From: Pomacea canaliculata
Taxonomy: Eukaryota > Mollusca > Gastropoda > Architaenioglossa > Ampullariidae
Length of the DNA stretch: 64,000 nucleotides
Direction: 5' to 3'
Assembly (NCBI RefSeq): GCF_003073045.1
Contig: NC_037600.1
Coordinates: 15,640,352 to 15,704,351, forward strand
Shown: positions 13,196 to 25,456 of the stretch, one piece after another
Numbering within the stretch: position 1 is the stretch's first letter
Layout of the letters: each line of letters starts with the position of its first letter
Notes under the pieces: generated by a model
The model's database searches: none
What the model was told of the DNA's origin: nothing
What the model saw: the letters and a program-made list of their open reading frames with translations, nothing else
Program-made: the position numbers and the translations under genes

Positions 13196-14030
13196 GTTAC
13201 CGTCACCATATTATTTCGCTTTAAGAAAAATCCGGGACTGTCACAAACGGTGGGAAAGGTTACCAACAATTAAAACACTAAATTCGTGCGTTATTTCGCG
13301 AAATTGATCCAGCCTATCTAACTGTCTATAAATCAGTGCTTCCTGCATCATATCAATAGGGATGTTGATACACGTACTCCGCAATTACCCAGACCCGCGA
13401 TGATGTCGGCCCCAGGCCCGCGTGTTTCCTAACGCCGCCTCTGACTACACCTGGCTCATCTACTACTGCGAGAGGAATAAAAATGAATAAAACGAACACC
13501 AAATGATGTCTGCGGTCAGATAACTGATTATGCATCTCTTTCAAGGGAAGGTTGATAACCGAACTCTGAATAGTATTGCATTAGAATTCATTAACAGAAA
13601 TCAGAGAAGATAAGGTCTTGTGGCATACTGACTTGCCGAACTTGAAAAAATTAATATAATCATACCTATGATATTATTTTGGTCATTTCAACCTTCTGAT
13701 TGCGATAGCCGGTGAGTCATTTTTTTCAACAAGCAATGTTATTTTCTTAATGTTTCATTTAGTATTGAAATCAGTGTGATACCACGTGTCTGAACGCACG
13801 CACGCCCCCTTTTTTTTCTTCATGTGCGGGTGCGAGCGCGCTCACTGTCAGCATGGACTTTTGCTCCCACCCTCTAAAAAAATACAAACATTTTCTTGCG
13901 TCTCTCCCTAAAAGCACAGAAAGCCAAATATATATATATATGAGTCCCTGGTTAATAACAGAATGCATATACCGTGTGTTTGTGTGTGTGTGTGTGTATT
14001 TCGTCTCAATCATATGTTGTTTATTGTATC
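13196..14030. other. Non-coding DNA between the LINE remnant and copy C-left
   Basis: No gene seen. It contains a TG microsatellite (13974-13998) immediately downstream of copy C-left, which appears as CA at 23161-23192 in the right arm. Confidence 0.55.
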
Positions 14031-16712
14031 TTTTGCGCAACAAGTCTCCCTACAAAAAGTTCACTGTGGAAAGTTTCTGGATTCAGTGTCGCCACGTTTC
14101 TTTGGAAACGCTCAAAAAATTGCTCCACTATGGCCGACTGTTCTTCATAAGTGCGAGTGTTCCTTCATGCTGTTCCTCATGGCTGGTTCTAAAACAACTC
14201 GAAATAGAATTTACCAGGATTGACAAACATGTTGCTGTCGTTCTTAGCCCCTCATGTAGAAAAACAAAACAAAACAAAATTGCCTTCATAAACAATCGCC
14301 AACTTCACAATTCTACATGCAGTGCTAAGACAAAGTTATGTTAATGAAATGTACTAAGCAGTTAGAAATTAACTATTCATTACATAACAAATGTCAGTGA
14401 GTACTACCATGTTGAGACAGATCGATGATAAAACATTTCCAGTTTGTTTTAATATGAATAAATAAGCCTTTAGCAGGGTCAGATGTGAATGAACAGAAAT
14501 TGATCTGAAAAGGATCACATGCAAAAAAATTCGACAAAGAGGCATTACGTGTACAGTCATTATATATAGCACTATGTATATATTTACTTACTAATTTTGC
14601 TATATCCAATATCTCTAATTATAAAAACTTATTTTTTCTGGGAAAGTATGGACATAGTTACAGTTTGTTGCACTTACCCGCTGTAGCTTGTCGCCACAAT
14701 GTTTTGGCAAGCAGGGAGGAAACACTTCCGTTCTTTGACCAATTGAGACCAGCCTGGACCGGACAGAGACGTTGCGCTTCTCAAAAGGAGCTTTTTAGTT
14801 CTATGTAGCCGAAATGCACGGGACACTGCACGACTGGAGCTCTCTCCTGTAATTCAAATATGCTTGGTTGTTCTTTAATTTATTATGTATCACAAAAAAA
14901 TTGTGTCATATAAGAAATGAAAAAAAACACGAAAAGAGAGAAGGAGAAGGAGAATTAGCATAACTTAACTCCGAGTTACTCTTCGACAAATGGCGACAAG
15001 GGCTACCAAAATAAATGGACTTTTCGTTTTTCCTGAAGAAGACAATGCATCTTCAAGTTGCGACTTTTACACTCATTAAGTTAATACCATGTATGTAAAA
15101 GTTTGTAAGTTGAGCTGCCTCCTCTCTCTATTATATCTCTGAATATAATTCATTCCACGTTAATTGAGATGAATCAAGCTCCTGATTCTGTTATTTTCCA
15201 GGTGTGCAGCAGGACTTTTCTTCGCGTTTGGAAGGCTGCGTTACAACTAGAAGTCCACTTAGAATAAAATATTTTACAGAATACTTCTTGGGAAAATAAT
15301 TATTTCATTTTAATAAAAATATAATTGAATGACATGGACTTTATCATGATCAATTATTTCAAATTATATTCTTGACCTCAAACATCAACATTTCTGCCAT
15401 TCCTCACACTACAAGGGCGAACAGATGTTACCCTGTAGCTTTGTAGTCTCGCTGAAGGTGTGCGGAGTGTCATCTGACTGCTAGAGACACCAAAAGTATT
15501 TTAAGTGTGTAAAAGATATGTTTGAGGAAATATTAAGGAAAGGGAGATTATTCCGGTGTTATTATCGTTTATCTGTTCTTTAGTTATCACAAACCAACTT
15601 AAGATTTATGCTCGCAGCAGTTGTGTTGAAGGATTGCCAACCTTGTTTAGCTCAGCCGCTCTCAGAAGGAGGATGTCTGCAGTCACGTGCCGAAGCCCTC
15701 GTCGATGGAACTCCATCTTTCTCTGAATGTTGACCGCATGGGGAAAATCGTGGAGTCATCACGACTGCAAATCAATTCTTTCATCCTCTGGGGGATTCGA
15801 TAGTCCTGCAGTTAGATAATACAACATTCTAGGACATTATCACGACAAAGATCCTGGTACATGTTATTGTTCCTTATTCTATGCAGTGGCTTCAAGTAAA
15901 TGTTGGAGAAAAACTTCTGATTTCGGACCCCGTTTATTTATGTTTAAAGTAGGCTGTGCACAGCAGTGACGGGAGTAAACATGACATTGGCGTGCTAACA
16001 AAATCTTGCTTTTCCCTTATTGTTGAACCACCTCTGTCACTGGCACTGATTGTGTCGTTAAACGTGTACATGATTGATGTACATGAGTTGCTGCAGTACA
16101 CATGCTTGTAAGAAATAGTGCCACAGGCAGCAGGGACACGTTGTCGAACTTGTGTAGGTATGATGTCTTATCTATATGGACGAAAAGCTACAGACATATT
16201 ATTGCTTCTTATAAAGATAATTAATTGTATTTAATACTAAACCTTCAAAGAACTTGAGGACTTTGTGGACACACAACTACATCAAACTACCGTAAATAGT
16301 TTTGAGAGGTGTTGTATCGTTGCGTCGGTTATCTTCGTTTACAACACCTGAATCTTAAGGTGCGTCCTAGTTTGTTTCTCAAGTGATCTGAAACCATTAA
16401 AAAAATATCTATTTTATGCCTGTATGAATGAAAAATTCTAAACTATTGCTGCTTTAACCAGTTCTTGTAGTATATTATGTATTTTAATTTTTTTTTATGT
16501 ATTATATTTAGAAGTTGCTAGAATAAAGGTTCATGACACACGCTATCTTATATCGTTGACCTATGTTCATAGCAGTTGCTGTTTACATCGTTCTTATGTT
16601 GCTATTCTTTAACTTACGATGATCTGATGATATCAGTCGTAGAAGGACACTGACCCATCGCACGTTTCATCGTCCCACTGGTGAAACGCCTTTTGGGAAG
16701 GCACCGCCGAAT
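14031..16712 (-). pseudogene. SABATH-family methyltransferase, copy C-left, heavily indel-damaged
   Basis: Seven exons can be followed on the minus strand by comparison with C-right and H: exon 2 about 16712-16617, exon 3 16387-16291, exon 4 about 16168-16032, exon 5 15764-15642, exon 6 about 15258-15124, exon 7 14846-14678, exon 8 about 14258-14031. Every one has small insertions or deletions: exon 7 is 169 bases against 181, and exon 5 is 123 against 128. The acceptors of exons 6 and 8 and the donor of exon 2 no longer fit the consensus. Exon 1 is not seen and would fall in or beyond the gap. Damage increases toward the gap, which suggests poor consensus at a contig end more than decay of a gene. 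The exon 4 residue pattern groups it with H and J. Confidence 0.7.
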
Positions 16713-17069
16713 CTGTTAAAGCTCGCGTTTGTTTTAATCTGATAATCAGGGCGAAGCAAGTGCGTATACTGATATGTTACACTGTCCAAAAACATGTCAA
16801 CTTTTATTCCATTTTTTGATTTTATTTTGTTTTTTAAAGCTTCCTATTAGAGGGACATTTTGAAAACTATGCGGATGAGTGAACAAGTGTGGTCGAGTGC
16901 AGAGTGCCATATTCTGTTATGGCAGTCCACTTATCTGAAAGACATTGTTATAAATATAGTAACTCTAAATTCAGTAATTTTGCTACTCTTGAATTTGTGG
17001 GACTGCGATTGACTATCGTGTTACCAACAGAGAAGGTCGAAGTAAACATGAAATTTTGTTCATCTCTGG

Positions 17070-17169
17070 NNNNNNNNNNNNNNNNNNNNNNNNNNNNNNN
17101 NNNNNNNNNNNNNNNNNNNNNNNNNNNNNNNNNNNNNNNNNNNNNNNNNNNNNNNNNNNNNNNNNNNNN
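17070..17169. other. Assembly gap (100 Ns)
   Basis: Exactly 100 undetermined bases, the conventional placeholder for a scaffold join of unknown length. The inverted repeat's left arm stops at its left edge. Confidence 0.99.
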
Positions 17170-17616
17170 CTTGTTCCGTATCCGGAGATTATTGCCTGGA
17201 GTGTTTTTTTTTTAATGGCTGCGGTTCTGTATTGATTTGCAGCAGACTGCATACTTTAATTTTGTTGTTCAGACGATTAGGCTATGATGTTAATCTCTTT
17301 ATTTGTTTTCCACACACCACTTTTCTTTCATCATCTTGTTAACCTTTAAGAACATCTGCCCAAATATTTGACATTTTACAAAAGAGCAAGTCGTTTTGGC
17401 AAATGCCTTGCTTTTGTAAGTTGGTGCGGGAGCAAGATAATAAAGCTAATTCAAATAAAGACAGGTGTGTAGATAGTAAATAGGTAATACGTTGGTGGCT
17501 ACACGTTACATTAAAATTATTTTTTTTTAAATCTGCGCAACATACCTTTCCTGATCACTTGATTCTATCGTTTGGGAAACTTGCCAAATTGTTTTATTGA
17601 CATGCATTTTTTCACG
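17170..17616. other. Non-coding sequence at the start of the right contig
   Basis: I see nothing that I can assign. Exons 1-7 of the gene whose last exon lies at 17617 are not detectable here, apart from very weak exon-7-like stretches that I do not trust. Confidence 0.4.
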
Positions 17617-17830
17617 ATGGAGGTAGGATGACCGAAACCTGTTGCTCAAACTATCAAAGACAATCGAGTTTGTATAGAGCAACCTTAGGAACAGCATGAA
17701 CACACGTTCGTTTGCGGAGCAGTCGGCCACTGGAGCAAGTTTGAGATTTTATAGGAAAAGAGAGACACTGAACCAGAGACTTTCAAGTTGCAATAAGTTG
17801 TGGGGAACTGTGTCGCGCGAGTTACAATAA
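17617..17830 (+). pseudogene. Isolated degraded exon 8 of a further SABATH methyltransferase
   Basis: Nucleotide comparison with exon 8 of copy H shows clear matches in order: GATGGAGGTAGGATGACCG at the start, then TTGCTCAAA, CGAGTTTG, AGGAACAGC, CACACGTTCGTTTG, GAGCAGTCGGCCA, GAGACTTTC, and a terminal ACAATAAACAA equal to the end of C-right. Several indels break the frame, and no single frame spans it. It implies that one more gene of the family on the plus strand ended here, with its upstream exons lost in the gap or missing from the assembly. Confidence 0.65.
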
Positions 17831-19504
17831 ACAAATACCACTGTAAGACTCCAATAGTTGCTACTTTCCCTTTTTTCTGATTATATTGTTTTACTTGTTG
17901 TTCCAGTTTCCACATCTTACATGAATATATAGGCATGAAGATATATCCGTCATGTCCGATCTCCGATCTGCTTTCTCTTTGTTATACTTTGAACTAGTTG
18001 GTGGGGAAAAAGAGTAAGTTTATAAAAATTTGTTTTCTACCTATTTTGTCTGTTACGGGATTGGTTAAGAAAAAAAAACTGTTAAGAATCTGCGTACAGA
18101 GTAGATAATTTGATCGTTTTCGTCTATTTTCTTCGTCTGTTCCTGTGGGACAAGTTTAAGGTTTGTAGCATGTGTGTTTAAGAGAGAAAATCTTAGGGAC
18201 TCTTTCGTTGCTTTGATAAGTTTCGTTCTCGTCACGTGACTTATGACGATGACCAGACGCTTTACCAAGTAAAACATTTTTTCTATAATTTTTCCGTGGC
18301 TTTTGAAGTTTTACTTTAAACCTAATATTAACTCAGTGGACACCCGTGACGACGTCAGAATTTTCGCTGACCTGCAGAACTCTGTACGTCACTGCTGAAT
18401 AACCCCGGATGCGTCACCCCAGGATCGTTCGCTTGCTTTCTGAGGAGCTTCGTTGGTTACAGGCGGCAGCACAAGGGTCGGTTTCACCGGTTTTTTCATT
18501 TTTTAACGATCGGCAACCCGAAATAGTTGTTCATAAGTGTAATTAGTGAAACGAATCCTTTATTTCTCCTGTTTTGACTCTCTTTGCTCTGTTATTGTAG
18601 ATAATTAGTTTGAGTTTGAGGCCGTAGCCACACCTTATCAGTTCTACTTCTTCATGGCTATTTATTTTTTTTTCACTTTGCAAGGGGGTAGTTTTCTGCA
18701 CAGTATTTTTCTATTATTCACAATTACGGTTTGCAAGTATGTGTACTCGTTCCACCGAGAGATACATTTGACTGAATGGCCTGGGGGCGCGGTGGGGACG
18801 CTCTGCGGAGATTTGGATGCTGAGATAGTCTGATGGAAGTTTCAACAAGACCTTCCCTCTGTGACATTTAGAGCTCGGTCGGCGGTTTTTGTTTGTTTTA
18901 TGACTGCGCTAAAACTAGGTCAGAGCGCACAAATTCTGTGCATGCCTTTTTTAATTAAAGTCACATTACTGTCAGTAATATACCTTAACACCTGAGGGAG
19001 CAGAACGGTATTGCAATCATTGCTGACGGTTTTGGTGTTAATGACATGTTCTATTTAGCACACTCACGGCACTGGCACGTTTGAGATCACAGGGAGTGTT
19101 CCTGTTGTAACAATGTTATTCCTTTTAAACTGTCCTGCTCAGATATTCTTTACAAATCCTTCATAAAGATAAAGAAGGTACAGGTTGTCCGCTGGTACTG
19201 GACGTTGTGACAACAGTTGGACTGACCTAAAGAGTAGAGAAGTTCATTCAATACATTTTTTTAAATTCCGGACGGCGGGCACCAGGCAGTATGTAGGACA
19301 GCAAAGCGCAGGATCGCGTACTTGTTCATTATCTGGTTGTTGTTATTATTGTGCTTTATTTACTCGGAGCCTTCTTTGTTTTAAAAAAATTTTCGCTTCA
19401 ATTCACTTTATCACTCGTGATGCAGTTGTGCATGGCAGTAATGCGAAGAAGAGCTTCTGCCCTTTGCCCCTGTCCCCATCTCCCATATAACGGACGACCT
19501 GACC
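17831..19504. other. Region without recognisable gene, CpG-richer patch 18340-18500
   Basis: No coding features supported. Positions 18340-18500 are richer in CpG and contain a GACGTCA half-palindrome, which could mark a promoter or simply a base-composition island. I cannot decide from sequence. Confidence 0.4.
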
Positions 19505-22500
19505 GTGCTGAGCTCTGTCCTCCGTCGTCTTGTGAGCTTCTTCCTTGCCCTGTCTTACTTTGGCATCACGTTTTTCTCTTGCGTCACGGAAAAAAGAATG
19601 CAGATTCTGTGCCATGGTCAAAAGTCAAGAGTGGGTTTTTTGGAAAATTGCGATTGGGACCAGGACCCTTTACTTTCACATTATTGGAAAGCCAGGGCTG
19701 GTTACGTTGGCGAGAGGTCTTGAGATTCCACAAGGCGACGATGACATATGTGAGGGATTTTGTTTTTATACATATTTAGGTTATGTTGTCAGTATTTTGT
19801 TTTTTGAGCTTAGAATTGTTGCGATGTTCTCTCTTTTGTAAAATATGAAATAAAATAATTAGTTATTGAAGACACTTAGAGATAAGGATGAAATAAGTGT
19901 CCAGAATACGTTCTTACCTGATCGCTGATTAGAGACTTCATGTTTTTGTAATCCAAAGAGAATCAGTACACTTTTTCACTCAGGTTTAGGTTTTTATCAA
20001 GAATATAGTTAGACCTTTCCGGACCAGAATTTTATGTGATTTATTCTACCCTCTGGTAACACAATGCAGTCCCAATTATGTCAAGTAGCAAATTACTGAA
20101 TTTTTAGACTTTAATGATTATATTCACAATGTCTTTGCAGCATAAACGTGGAACTGATAACAGAATGCGCACTTGCACGTCCGACCCCTTTTTACCTCAT
20201 CCGTTTCATAGTTTTCCAAATGTCCCTTAGATAGGAAGACTTTAAAAAAATAAATCAAAAGAACATGGAAATAAAAAGTTGAACATTTTTTTGGACATGT
20301 GGTAATCATTATCCACTTTGCTTCCCTTTTATTCAATTAACTAACGCAGCTTTAACAGTTCTGTGCCGGGTGCCTTCCCAAAGGCGTGTTCCCTCCCGGT
20401 GGACTTATTTGGACGTTGCGATGGTCAGTGTCTTACGACTGTACACCCGGTCATGCTAAGTAAAGAAACAACGTAAGAACGATGTAAACAGCAACTGCTA
20501 TCACATAGGTCAACGATAATAATGATAGCGTGTGTCATAACCTTTTTAATTCTACCACTCCTGAAATATAACATTATAATATTTAAAATACAAATAACAC
20601 AAGAACTATGTTTAACAGCAATGTTTAAGTTTCTTTAAATTTACTTCAGCATAAAATAAGATTTATTTATTGTTTTCAGACAGTTTGGACAACATGAACC
20701 TGCCTTAAGATTCGGGTTGTACGAAATCAGCGACCCGACTAGCCAGCTCTTCAGCTATTTACGGTGTTTGATGTAGTGTGTGTCACAATCCTCAGTTCTT
20801 TGAAGGGATTTAGTATTAATACAATTATTATCTGTTGTAAGAGCAATTAATATTGTCTGTAGCTTTCGTCCATATTAGGATCAAGACATACCTACACAAG
20901 TTCGACAATGTGTTCCCGCTGGCCTGTGGCACTGGTTTCTACAAGCAGTGTGTTCCTGACAACTCATGTGACATCATCATGTCATCGTTTGCCACTCAGT
21001 GGCTCAGTGACAAGAGGTGAGTTCCACACAATAAGGTTAAAAAGCAAGAGTTTTGTTAGCTACACCAATGTCATTGCTTATCTCCTGTCACTGTTGTCCA
21101 ACAGCCTACTTTAAACTAAAAAGTCGAAAATCAGAAGTTTTTCTCACATTTTTACTTGAAGCCACTGCAAAGAATAAGGAACAATAATCAGTGTACCAGG
21201 ATCTTTTGTCGTGATAATATGTCCTAGAATGTTTGTATTATCTAGACTGCAGGTACTATCAGAATCCCCCAAAGGATGAAATGATTGATTTTGCAGTCCC
21301 GTGATGACTTCCACGATTTCCCCATGGCGGTCAACATCAGAAGAAGAGCTGCGAGTTCATCACGAGGCTTCGGCACGTGACTGGCAGAAGTTCCTCCTTC
21401 TGAGAGCGGCTGAGCTCAAACAAGGTTGGCAATCGTCTCACACATCTGTCTGCGAGCATAATCAAGTTGGTTTTGTGATAATAACGACATGATAAACGAT
21501 AATAACACCGGGAACTAATCTCCCTTTCCTTAATATCTTCCTCAAACATATCTTTTACACATTTAAAATACTCTTTGGTGTCTCCTTAGCAGTCAGATGA
21601 CCACTCCTCACACCTGAGCGAGACTACAAAGCTACAGGTAACATCTTGTTCGGCCCTTGAGTGTGAGGAATGGTCAGAATGTTTGATGGTTGAGGTCACG
21701 ATGATAATGTTGAAATCAATGATCATGATAAAGTCCATGTCATTTCCATTATATTTTTTATTAATAATGAAATAAATATTTTCACAAGAATGTATTCCTG
21801 TAAAATATTTTATTCTACAGGTGGACTTCTAGTTGTAACGCAGCCTTCCAAACGCCTGAAGAAAAGTCCTGCACAGCCTGGAGAAATAACAGAATGTACA
21901 AAGGACGCTTGGATTCATCTCAATTTAACGTGGAATGAATTATATTCAGAGGATATAATAAGCAGAGTATGTAGCAGCTGCAACATTAACAAACTTTTTT
22001 ACAATATCCATGTAGTTAGACTTAATGTGAGGTGTAAAAAGTCGCAACTTGAAGGATGCATTGTCTTCTTCAGGAAAAGAACGAAAAGTCCATTTATTTT
22101 GTGTAGCCCTTGTCGCCATCTTGTCGAGAGAGTTAAACTCGGGATTAAGGTTATCTAATTCTCCTTCTCCTTCTCTCTTTTCGTGTTTTTTTTTTCATTT
22201 CTTCATATGACACAATTTTTTTGTGATACAATAATAAAATTAAAGAACAACCAAGCGATATTTTATTACAGGAAGAGTTCCAGTCGTGCAGTGTCCCGTT
22301 GGCATTTCGGACTTTACAAGAACTAAAAGCTCCTTTTGAGAATGCCGCCACTTCTCCTGTCCGGCAGGCTGGTCTCAACTTGGTAAAAGAACCGGAAGTG
22401 CTTGTCCCTCCCTGCTTTGCCAAAACATTGTGGCGACAGAAGCTACAGCGGGGTAAGTGCAACAAAACTGTAACTATGTCCATACTTTCCCAGAAAAAAT

Positions 22501-23134
22501 ACAGTTTTTTTATATTTAGAGATATTGGATATAGCAAATTATGAAGTAAACATAATACAATGAGTGCTATTATAAATGAGCTGTACACTGTAATGCCCTT
22601 TTTGTCAATTTTTTTGCATGATGACCCCTTTTCAGATCATTTCTGTTCATCACACTCTGACCTCTGCTAAAGGCTTATTTTATTCAATTAAAACAAACTG
22701 GAAATGTTCTTATCATGATCTGTTTCTCAACATGGTAGTACCTCCACTGACATTTGTTATGTATGAAATAGTTATATTTTTACTGCCTGTAGTACATTTC
22801 ATTAACATAACTTTTTGTCTTAATCACTGTCATGTAATAATTGTGAAGTTTTGCGAATTGTTTATTGAAGCGCAATTTGTTTTTGTTTTTGTTTTTTTCT
22901 ACAGAGGGCAAGAACGACAGCAACATGTTTGCTCAAATCCTGGTAAATTCATTTCGAGTTGTTTTAGAACCAGCCATGAGGAACAGCATGAAGAACACTC
23001 GCACTTCTGAAGAACAGTCGGCCATAGTGGAGCAATTTTTTGAGCGTTTCCAAAGAAACGTGGCGACACTGAATCCAGAAACTTTCCACAGTGAACTTTT
23101 TGTAGGGAGACTTGTTGCGCAAAAGATACAATAA
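19505..23134 (+). pseudogene. SABATH-family methyltransferase, copy C-right, 5' half damaged
   Basis: Exons: 1 about 19505-19779, 2 20359-20456, 3 20680-20763, 4 20879-21016, 5 21297-21424, 6 21821-21966, 7 22272-22452, 8 22905-23134 (stop TAA). Exons 5-8 are open and have exact family lengths for the H-like subgroup (128, 146, 181) with proper splice sites. Exons 1-4 carry many small indels: the start codon is GTG, exon 3 is 84 bases instead of 99, exon 4 is one base short, and the exon 2 donor reads GCTAAG where others have GGTAAG. Exon 4 keeps SSFATQWLS, the Trp-containing version of the substrate-site motif. A sharp change from clean to noisy sequence near 20.9 kb, approaching the contig end, makes consensus error a serious alternative to pseudogenisation. 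Confidence 0.72.
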
Positions 23135-23983
23135 ACAACATATGATTGAGACGAAATACAAACACACACACACACACACACATACACACAAACACACGGT
23201 ATATGCATTCTATGTTCTTAACCAGGGACTCATATATATATATATTTGGCTTTCTGTGCTTCTAGGGAGAGACGCAGGAAAATGTTTGCATTTATTTAAG
23301 GGGTGGGAGCAAAAGTCCATGCTGACAGTGAGCGCGCTCTCACCCGCACATGAAGAAAAAAAAGAGGGACGTGCGTGCGTTCAGACACGTGGTATCACGC
23401 TGATTTCAATACTAATTGAAACATTAAGCAAGTAACATTGCTCGTTGAAAAAAAATGACTCACCGGCTATCGCAATCACAAGGTTGTAATGACCAAAATA
23501 ATATCAACGGTATGATTATATAAATTTTTTTCAGTTCGGCAAGTCAGTCTGCCACAAGACTTCATCTTCTCTGATTTCTGTTAATGAATTCTAATGCAAT
23601 ACTATTCAGAGTTCGGTAATCAACCTTCCCTTGAAAGAGATGCATAATCAGTTATCTGACCGCAGACATATTGGTGTTCGTTTTATTCATTTTTATTCCT
23701 TCTGCAGTAGTAGATGTAGCCAGGGTGTAGTCAGAGGCGGCGTTAGGACCACGCGAGGCCTGGGGCCGACCATCCGTGCGGGGTCTGGGTAATGGAGTAC
23801 GTGTATCAACATCCCTATTGATATGATGCAGGAAGCACTGATTTATAGACAGTTAGATAGGCTGGATCAATTTCGCGAAATAACGCACGAATTTGGTGTT
23901 TTAATTGTTGGTAACCTTTCCCACCGTTTGTGACAGTACCGGATTTTTCTTAAAGCGAAATAATATGGTGACGGTAACTTAAT
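23135..23983. other. Non-coding DNA after copy C-right
   Basis: It contains a CA microsatellite (23161-23192) and a TA run (23231-23246). No gene seen. It mirrors 13196-14030. Confidence 0.55.
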
Positions 23984-24797
23984 GTGCAGAGCGCTGCTGT
24001 GTAAGTACCTTGGTACAGTGATCGACGGGAGGCTCTCCTTTAGTGATCACGTGAACCAAGTGTACAGACAGGCTGTACCTTCTGATGAGACTCCCCAGCT
24101 TCCACGTCAGCTCTGGGGTGATGGAGACTGTGTAAAGGTCTCTTGTTGAGAGCATCCTCTCATTTAACATCGCTGTCTGGTATGGTCTGCTCCTCGTCAA
24201 CGACAAGGCAAGGCTGGCCAGAGTCATCCACCAGGCCAATAAAATTATTGGTAAATCACAGCTGCCACTTTCTGACTCGTACCTTCATGCAGTCAGAAGG
24301 ATGGCACATAACATCATTTCTGACCTAACACACCCTCTCCATCACAACTTCCAGCTGTTGCCCTCAGGCAGGCGCTATAAAGTGACACGTGTACGAAAGC
24401 TGCCTACCAGAGTACCTTCGTGCCAGCAGACCATCACATCCTAAATAAAGACACAAGGATTTAGGAGGAATCAACACAGTCGAAGAGAAGAGGGTGCTGA
24501 CATCCATTATCAGCCATCACTTTTGTTGAATGTGCCCTCTCTTTCGCAACAACAAGACGAGCTCTCAATCTAAATAATTAATGAAATGCAGGGATTTCTG
24601 TCAAGGCCAATAGATGACATAGATGACAATTTGTAAAGTTGGTTTGCCTGCAGATGATGAACAGATAGTAGTGATTATGTGTGCGTTAGATGTCTGTATG
24701 AGTATGTATGCCTGCCCGTGTGAGCAAAAGAAAAATTTCTGTCTTGGGGTCTCCTCGACAGACAATAAAGTCTGATTTAATTTGATTTGATTTAATA
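23984..24797 (+). mobile_element. LINE remnant: reverse-transcriptase C-terminal region and 3' tail (right arm)
   Basis: On the plus strand, broken frames still read KYLGTVIDGRLSFSDHV, then VESILSFNIAVWYG, VIHQANKIIG, SDLTHPLHHNFQLLPSGRRY. These are the familiar conserved blocks after the reverse-transcriptase palm in L2/CR1/Rex-like non-LTR retrotransposons. It ends in ACAATAAAGTCTGATTTAATTTGATTTGATTTAA-type 3' repeats (about 24763-24797). Frameshifts and lack of the upstream RT and endonuclease domains make it a 5'-truncated dead copy. It is shared with the left arm, so it was inserted before the arms diverged. Confidence 0.8.
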
Positions 24798-25456
24798 AAC
24801 TGCTTGTTATTATTGCCGGGTTTAAAGTTAAGACATGGGTTCAATTTTTGCTTAATTAGAACTTAAAAGTGTTTACTGAACGTCAATTTTTTGGTCACAA
24901 CTTGTTTAGCACAGCTGGCAATAAGTCGTCCAGGATTCTTTGCGTGCACACAAAACACTCTGTGCGTGCGTGAGTGTACGTGTGTGAACGAAACAGAAAG
25001 ACTATCGGCAGACCAGTAGTGAGATTTAATGCAAAAGAAAACAATAAAATATCCAAAAGTTTGTTCGTGACAAAGTAAGGAATATAAAGGTTATGAGTAG
25101 TGAGGCAAGGGGAGACCGGAGCACCAAAAGAAACCTCCCGGCCACAAGAACGGACCCTGAACCCTTAGTGAAGTAATTATGTTAATCCATTGGATTGGTC
25201 AGATGCTAAGCCCTTGATGTTGGTTTAATTCCCCCTTCGTTTAATGACCAAGAAATTAATTTTCACAAAAAGGTAAAACTAAACAAAGTTGACCCTTATC
25301 ACCTTTAGCGGCCTCCTCTGCCGAACTGCTGTGACTAATTTCATGGCGGCGGGTCACATAAATAACAACAATGTTAAGATTCGTCCAATATTTCACTTGG
25401 CTTGCCCTTGAGTAAACCAGCTTAGTGCTCAGTTTTGCTTCGTTCAGTTTGGAAGC
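24798..25456. other. Intergenic DNA upstream of copy D
   Basis: No gene seen. Positions 25419-25448 hold the 5' flank shared with copies A, B and E. Confidence 0.55.

Larger units (their letters stand above)
1..17069. repeat. Left arm of a ~17 kb inverted repeat (pairs with about 20020-36215)
   Basis: Reading this stretch on the minus strand reproduces the plus strand of about 20020-36215 in order, covering exons, introns, intergenic DNA, microsatellites, two SINEs and a LINE fragment. Paired landmarks: exon 1 of A/E at 4369 and 32651; exon 5 at 1722 and 34927; exon 8 of B/D at 6286 and 30427; exon 1 of B/D at 11648 and 25457; stop of C-left/C-right at 14031 and 23134. The coordinate sum drifts only between about 36590 and 37165, so there are few large indels. 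Divergence by eye is a few percent in A and higher from about 14 kb to the gap. The arm ends exactly at the run of Ns, which points to a contig end. Confidence 0.93.

Noticed and set aside
22899..23208. Several overlapping minus-strand open frames opposite exon 8 of C-right
   Set aside because: They are antisense shadows of a conserved exon and run into the CA microsatellite; no splice or family support.
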